DNA of 64,000 nt, taken from Ruania alkalisoli. Lineage in GTDB: Bacteria; Actinomycetota; Actinomycetes; Actinomycetales; Beutenbergiaceae. Below are positions 61,086 through 64,000 of this stretch, in pieces. Made by a program: the position numbers and the translations under genes. The stretch's first letter is position 1. Each line of letters starts with the position of its first letter. The stretch is from assembly GCF_014960965.1 (NCBI RefSeq), contig NZ_CP063169.1:4249581-4313580 (forward strand). Direction: 5' to 3'. A model generated the notes under the pieces. The model was not told the origin of the DNA. It made no database searches and saw only the letters and a program-made list of their open reading frames with translations.

Positions 61086-62279
61086 GTGACCATCTCACCG
61101 TCAACACCCGAGGCGAGGGTCGCCGTCATCGGCTGCGGAGCACGCGCGGGTATCGCCGCGCACGTGGCCAGCACGGGTGCCGGCATCGTGACCGCTCTGG
61201 TCGACCCCAACCCTGCCGCCCGCGAGCGCACGGCGGCGCGACTCGCCGAGTCCCCCGCCCAGTTCGCCGGCGTCGGTGAGCTGCTGCAGGCCGGCGCCGA
61301 CGTCACTGCCGCTCTCGTGCTCACCCCGGACGACACGCACGCCGAGGTGGCGATCCCCCTCCTGGAGGCCGGCATCGCCGTCTTCTGCGAGAAGCCGATC
61401 ACTATCACGACGGCGGACGCGGACCAGGTGCTGGCCGCCGCCGCCCGTAGCGGCACACCCCTGTACGTGGGCCACAACATGCGGCACATGAGCGTGGTCA
61501 CCACGATGCGCGACATCATCCGCCGCGGGGAGATCGGCGCGGTGAAGGCCATCTGGTGCCGCCACTTCGTGGGCCACGGCGGCGACTACTACTTCAAAGA
61601 CTGGCACGCCGAGCGCGCCCGCGGCACCGGGCTGCTGCTGCAGAAGGGTGCCCACGACATCGACGTGATCCACTGGCTCGCCGGTGCCTACACCACCCGG
61701 GTGACCGGGATGGGCGGGCTCACCCTGTACGACCAGGTCACCGATCGCCGGGACAACTCCGACCGCACCATGGCCGACTGGTTCTCCGAGGACAACTGGC
61801 CGCCGCTGGCCCAGCGCGAGCTGAACCCGGTGATCGACGTGGAGGACCTGTCCATGGTGCAGATGCAGCTCGAGGGCGGGATCTTCGCCTCCTACCAGCA
61901 GTGCCACTACACCCCGGATTACTGGCGCAACTACACGGTGATCGGCACCGAGGGACGGATGGAGAACTTCGGCGACTCCGCCGGCGGCGTCGTGCGCGTC
62001 TGGAACCGGCGCTCCGGGTACCGCGCCGAGGGCGATGCCGAGTACCCGATCGTCGGTGACGCGGGTGGCCACGGGGATGCCGACCAGCGCACGATCGCCG
62101 AGTTCCTCGACTTCGCCGCCCACGGGGGCACCACTGCCACGTCGCCGGTGGCCGCACGGAACGCCGTCGCCACCGCGGTAGCCGCCACCGAGTCGCTCCG
62201 CGCGGGTTCCCTCCCGCGGGACGTCCCACCCCTGGATCCAGCCATCGCCTCCTTCTTCGACGGAAAGGCCACCTCGTGA
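61086..62279 (+). CDS. Gfo/Idh/MocA-family oxidoreductase
   Basis: 397 aa. N-terminal Rossmann fold (VAVIGCGARAG), EKP in FCEKPI, and the catalytic-type GAHDIDVIHWL; then the C-terminal sheet domain. Length and the long tail match sugar/inositol dehydrogenase relatives. GTG 61086 is 6 bases after TCGGCT. First gene of an operon of at least three members of the same superfamily, coupled by GTGA. Confidence 0.93.
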   Translation: MTISPSTPEARVAVIGCGARAGIAAHVASTGAGIVTALVDPNPAARERTAARLAESPAQFAGVGELLQAGADVTAALVLTPDDTHAEVAIPLLEAGIAVFCEKPITITTADADQVLAAAARSGTPLYVGHNMRHMSVVTTMRDIIRRGEIGAVKAIWCRHFVGHGGDYYFKDWHAERARGTGLLLQKGAHDIDVIHWLAGAYTTRVTGMGGLTLYDQVTDRRDNSDRTMADWFSEDNWPPLAQRELNPVIDVEDLSMVQMQLEGGIFASYQQCHYTPDYWRNYTVIGTEGRMENFGDSAGGVVRVWNRRSGYRAEGDAEYPIVGDAGGHGDADQRTIAEFLDFAAHGGTTATSPVAARNAVATAVAATESLRAGSLPRDVPPLDPAIASFFDGKATS

Positions 62280-63271
62280 ACCAACCCGACCCGCTGCGTG
62301 TGGGACTGATCGGCGCCGGAGGTATCGCCGGCGTGCACGCCCCCGCATGGCGCAGCCTCGGCGCCGACCTCGTGGTGTACTCCCTGCACGGAGCGACTGA
62401 GCTCGCAGACCGCTACGGCGCCACCGCCGCCGATTCCCTCGACGATCTGCTCGCGCAGGTGGACGTGGTGGGCATCCTCACCCCCACTGCCACGCACGCC
62501 GAGATCGCCCTGGCCGCGATCGCCGCAGGCAAGCACGTGGTGTGCGAGAAGCCGCTGGCCCGCACCGCCGACCTGGCGCAGCAGATCGTCGATGCCGCCG
62601 ATCAGGCCGGTGTGCGGCTGTTTCCGGCACATGTGGTGCGGTACTTCCCCGCCTATGCCGCCGCCCATGCGTCCGTGATGGCGGGGCGGATCGGACAGGT
62701 GGCGGTAAGCCGGTTCCGCCGCGCGAGCGCGGCCCCGGCCTCGCCGTGGTTCTTCGACGAGGCCGTCTCGGGAGGGATCGTCATGGATCAGATGATCCAC
62801 GATCTCGATCAGGCGGTCTGGTTCTCCGGCACAGTCACCCAGGTCTTTGCCCGCTCGGTCACGCGTACCGACGACGGCGTCCGGACTGCGAGCGCGACCG
62901 TCACCCTCACGCATGGTTCCGGTGCGATCAGCCATGTGCACGGGGTGTGGGGGCATGCGCACCTGCCGTTCTCCTCCTCGTTCGAGATCGCCGGCAGTGA
63001 GGGGCTGCTGCGGCACGACTCGGCCCGGGAGGATGCCGTGCGACTGCACCTGCCCCCGACGCCGGGAGGCGGGTATCTGCCGGAGGTGGATGTGATGGAC
63101 AGTCCGTACACGGCAGAGATCGTGGACTTCGCGGCTGCGCTTCGGGAGGGGCGTGAGGCAACGGTGACCGGTGCGGACGGGGTACATGCCGTGCGGTTGG
63201 CGGAGGCGGCGAACGAGTCGATCCGCACCGGCGCCGTGGTCGAGATCGAGACGCAGGAGGCACTCCGATGA
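62276..63271 (+). CDS. Gfo/Idh/MocA-family oxidoreductase
   Basis: 331 aa. Rossmann motif LIGAGGIAG, VVCEKPLA with the EKP Lys, and DQMIHDLDQAVW with a His/Asp pair in the catalytic helix. Shorter than its neighbours. Starts with GTG overlapping the preceding stop (GTGA) and its stop overlaps the next ATG (ATGA), so the three enzymes are translated as one unit. Substrates may be successive intermediates of one sugar or polyol. Confidence 0.93.
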   Translation: MNQPDPLRVGLIGAGGIAGVHAPAWRSLGADLVVYSLHGATELADRYGATAADSLDDLLAQVDVVGILTPTATHAEIALAAIAAGKHVVCEKPLARTADLAQQIVDAADQAGVRLFPAHVVRYFPAYAAAHASVMAGRIGQVAVSRFRRASAAPASPWFFDEAVSGGIVMDQMIHDLDQAVWFSGTVTQVFARSVTRTDDGVRTASATVTLTHGSGAISHVHGVWGHAHLPFSSSFEIAGSEGLLRHDSAREDAVRLHLPPTPGGGYLPEVDVMDSPYTAEIVDFAAALREGREATVTGADGVHAVRLAEAANESIRTGAVVEIETQEALR

Positions 63272-64000
63272 CGCTCACCGTGGGAATCCTCTCCTTCGCG
63301 CACCCGCACGTCCACGGCTACGCCGCCGCCCTCGCCGGGCAGGGCGTACGGGTGATCGGCACCGACACCGGCACGCCCGACCCGGGCACCATCCGCGGCG
63401 CGGACCTGGCCGCGCAGCTGGGCATCACCTACGCCGAGGACGTGGCGAGCCTGCTGGCCGAGGCGCCGGACGCCGTCGTGATCTGCTCGGAGAACTCACG
63501 CCATCGCGAGCTCACCGAACAGGCCCTGGCGGCCGGGGCGCACGTGCTGTGCGAGAAGCCGCTGGCCACCTCCGACGAGGATGCTGCGGCGATGGTGGCC
63601 GCGGCCGAACGGGCCGGGCGGATCCTGATGACGGCCTACCCGGTGCGGTTCGCGCCGACGTTCGCCGATCTGGTGGCGCGGTGCCGGGCGGGGCAGCTCG
63701 GGCAGATCCTCGCGGTGGTGGGCACGAACAACGGGAAGATGCCCCGGCCCGGCGAACGCTCCTGGTTCACCGACCCGGCGCGGTCCGGTGGTGGGGCGCT
63801 GATGGATCACGTGGTGCATGTGGCCGACCTGCTGGACGAGTTGCTCGGCGAACCGGCCGAGAATGTGCACGCGGTCACAAACCAGATTCTGCATGCGGGC
63901 ACCGGGGTGGAGACCGGTGGGGTGGTGTCGGTCGCCTACCCCAGCGGGGTGATCGCGCAGATCGACTGTTCCTGGTCGGTACCGGACTCAGCACCCACCT
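63268..64000 (+). CDS. Gfo/Idh/MocA-family oxidoreductase, 3' end outside window
   Basis: 244 codons visible. It begins MTLTVGILSFAHPHVHGY, where the first Gly of the usual Rossmann GxG is replaced by a Ser-Phe-Ala-His-Pro-His stretch, as in a divergent branch of the family; EKP is present in LCEKPLA and the catalytic-helix region reads MDHVVHVADLLDE. Coupled to the previous gene by ATGA. Continues beyond 64000. Confidence 0.9.
   Translation, partial: MTLTVGILSFAHPHVHGYAAALAGQGVRVIGTDTGTPDPGTIRGADLAAQLGITYAEDVASLLAEAPDAVVICSENSRHRELTEQALAAGAHVLCEKPLATSDEDAAAMVAAAERAGRILMTAYPVRFAPTFADLVARCRAGQLGQILAVVGTNNGKMPRPGERSWFTDPARSGGGALMDHVVHVADLLDELLGEPAENVHAVTNQILHAGTGVETGGVVSVAYPSGVIAQIDCSWSVPDSAPT

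Noticed and set aside
61101-63187. Long minus-strand open frames over the Gfo/Idh/MocA operon
   Set aside because: Antisense shadows; the plus-strand enzymes have full cofactor motifs and coupled starts.

Overview
The window is high-GC DNA with dense, often overlapping genes, Tat- and lipobox-type signal peptides, a DUF222-HNH protein, a HelD-like helicase, actinobacterial KtrAB and many apparently leaderless genes. It reads as a chromosomal segment of an actinomycete, most likely order Micrococcales (Ruania/Beutenbergia-like); the family-level guess is inference. I see no rRNA, tRNA, insertion sequence, prophage or CRISPR array.

Layout. 1-4.2 kb: end of an ABC sugar-type operon (solute-binding lipoprotein and a class V aminotransferase) facing a FadR-like GntR regulator, then an SDR gene divergent from a TetR regulator and a CPBP membrane protein. 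5.2-12.2 kb: a membrane flippase-like protein with an embedded pseudokinase, a PP2C phosphatase, an LssY-type membrane protein, a NaChBac-like channel and a YjbR protein. 12.1-18.2 kb: a NarL-type two-component pair, divergent from a three-gene unit made of a PLA2-motif/alpha-beta-hydrolase fusion, a UbiB/ABC1 kinase and a MarR regulator. 18.3-24.2 kb: VOC protein, CutC, a sigma factor coupled to Ogt, an anchored protein, a 31-bp palindromic tandem repeat, a TauE-type permease and the DUF222-HNH protein.

24.5-33 kb is a carbohydrate region: a GH43-like protein, a TipA-type MerR regulator, a GH2 enzyme, and a convergent ABC importer (two permeases and a lipoprotein) separated from the GH2 gene by a perfect 26-bp inverted repeat. 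33.2-48.8 kb is mixed: dihydrolipoamide dehydrogenase, GNAT, a second class V aminotransferase, a second NarL pair facing a membrane protein/multicopper oxidase unit, a MarR/SDR divergent pair with two palindromic operators, a SufE-rhodanese pair, a deaminase, a 91-bp tandem duplication, KtrA-KtrB and NhaA with an EF-hand-like tail.

48.9-64 kb: HelD-like helicase; a LacI/Gfo-Idh-MocA operon divergent from a FucP-like symporter; a YdeI-like protein; a K+ channel; an MBL protein; a MerR regulator and an aldo/keto reductase carrying the same operator design; an HNH nuclease; and an operon of at least three Gfo/Idh/MocA oxidoreductases running off the window.

Three themes stand out. Ion homeostasis is heavily represented (Nav-like channel, K+ channel, KtrAB, NhaA). 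Sugar and polyol catabolism is represented by two ABC systems, GH2, GH43, FucP and four Gfo/Idh/MocA enzymes. And about twenty genes have a -10-like hexamer 6-7 bases before the start codon, which implies widespread leaderless transcripts and fixes several starts, including GTG starts.
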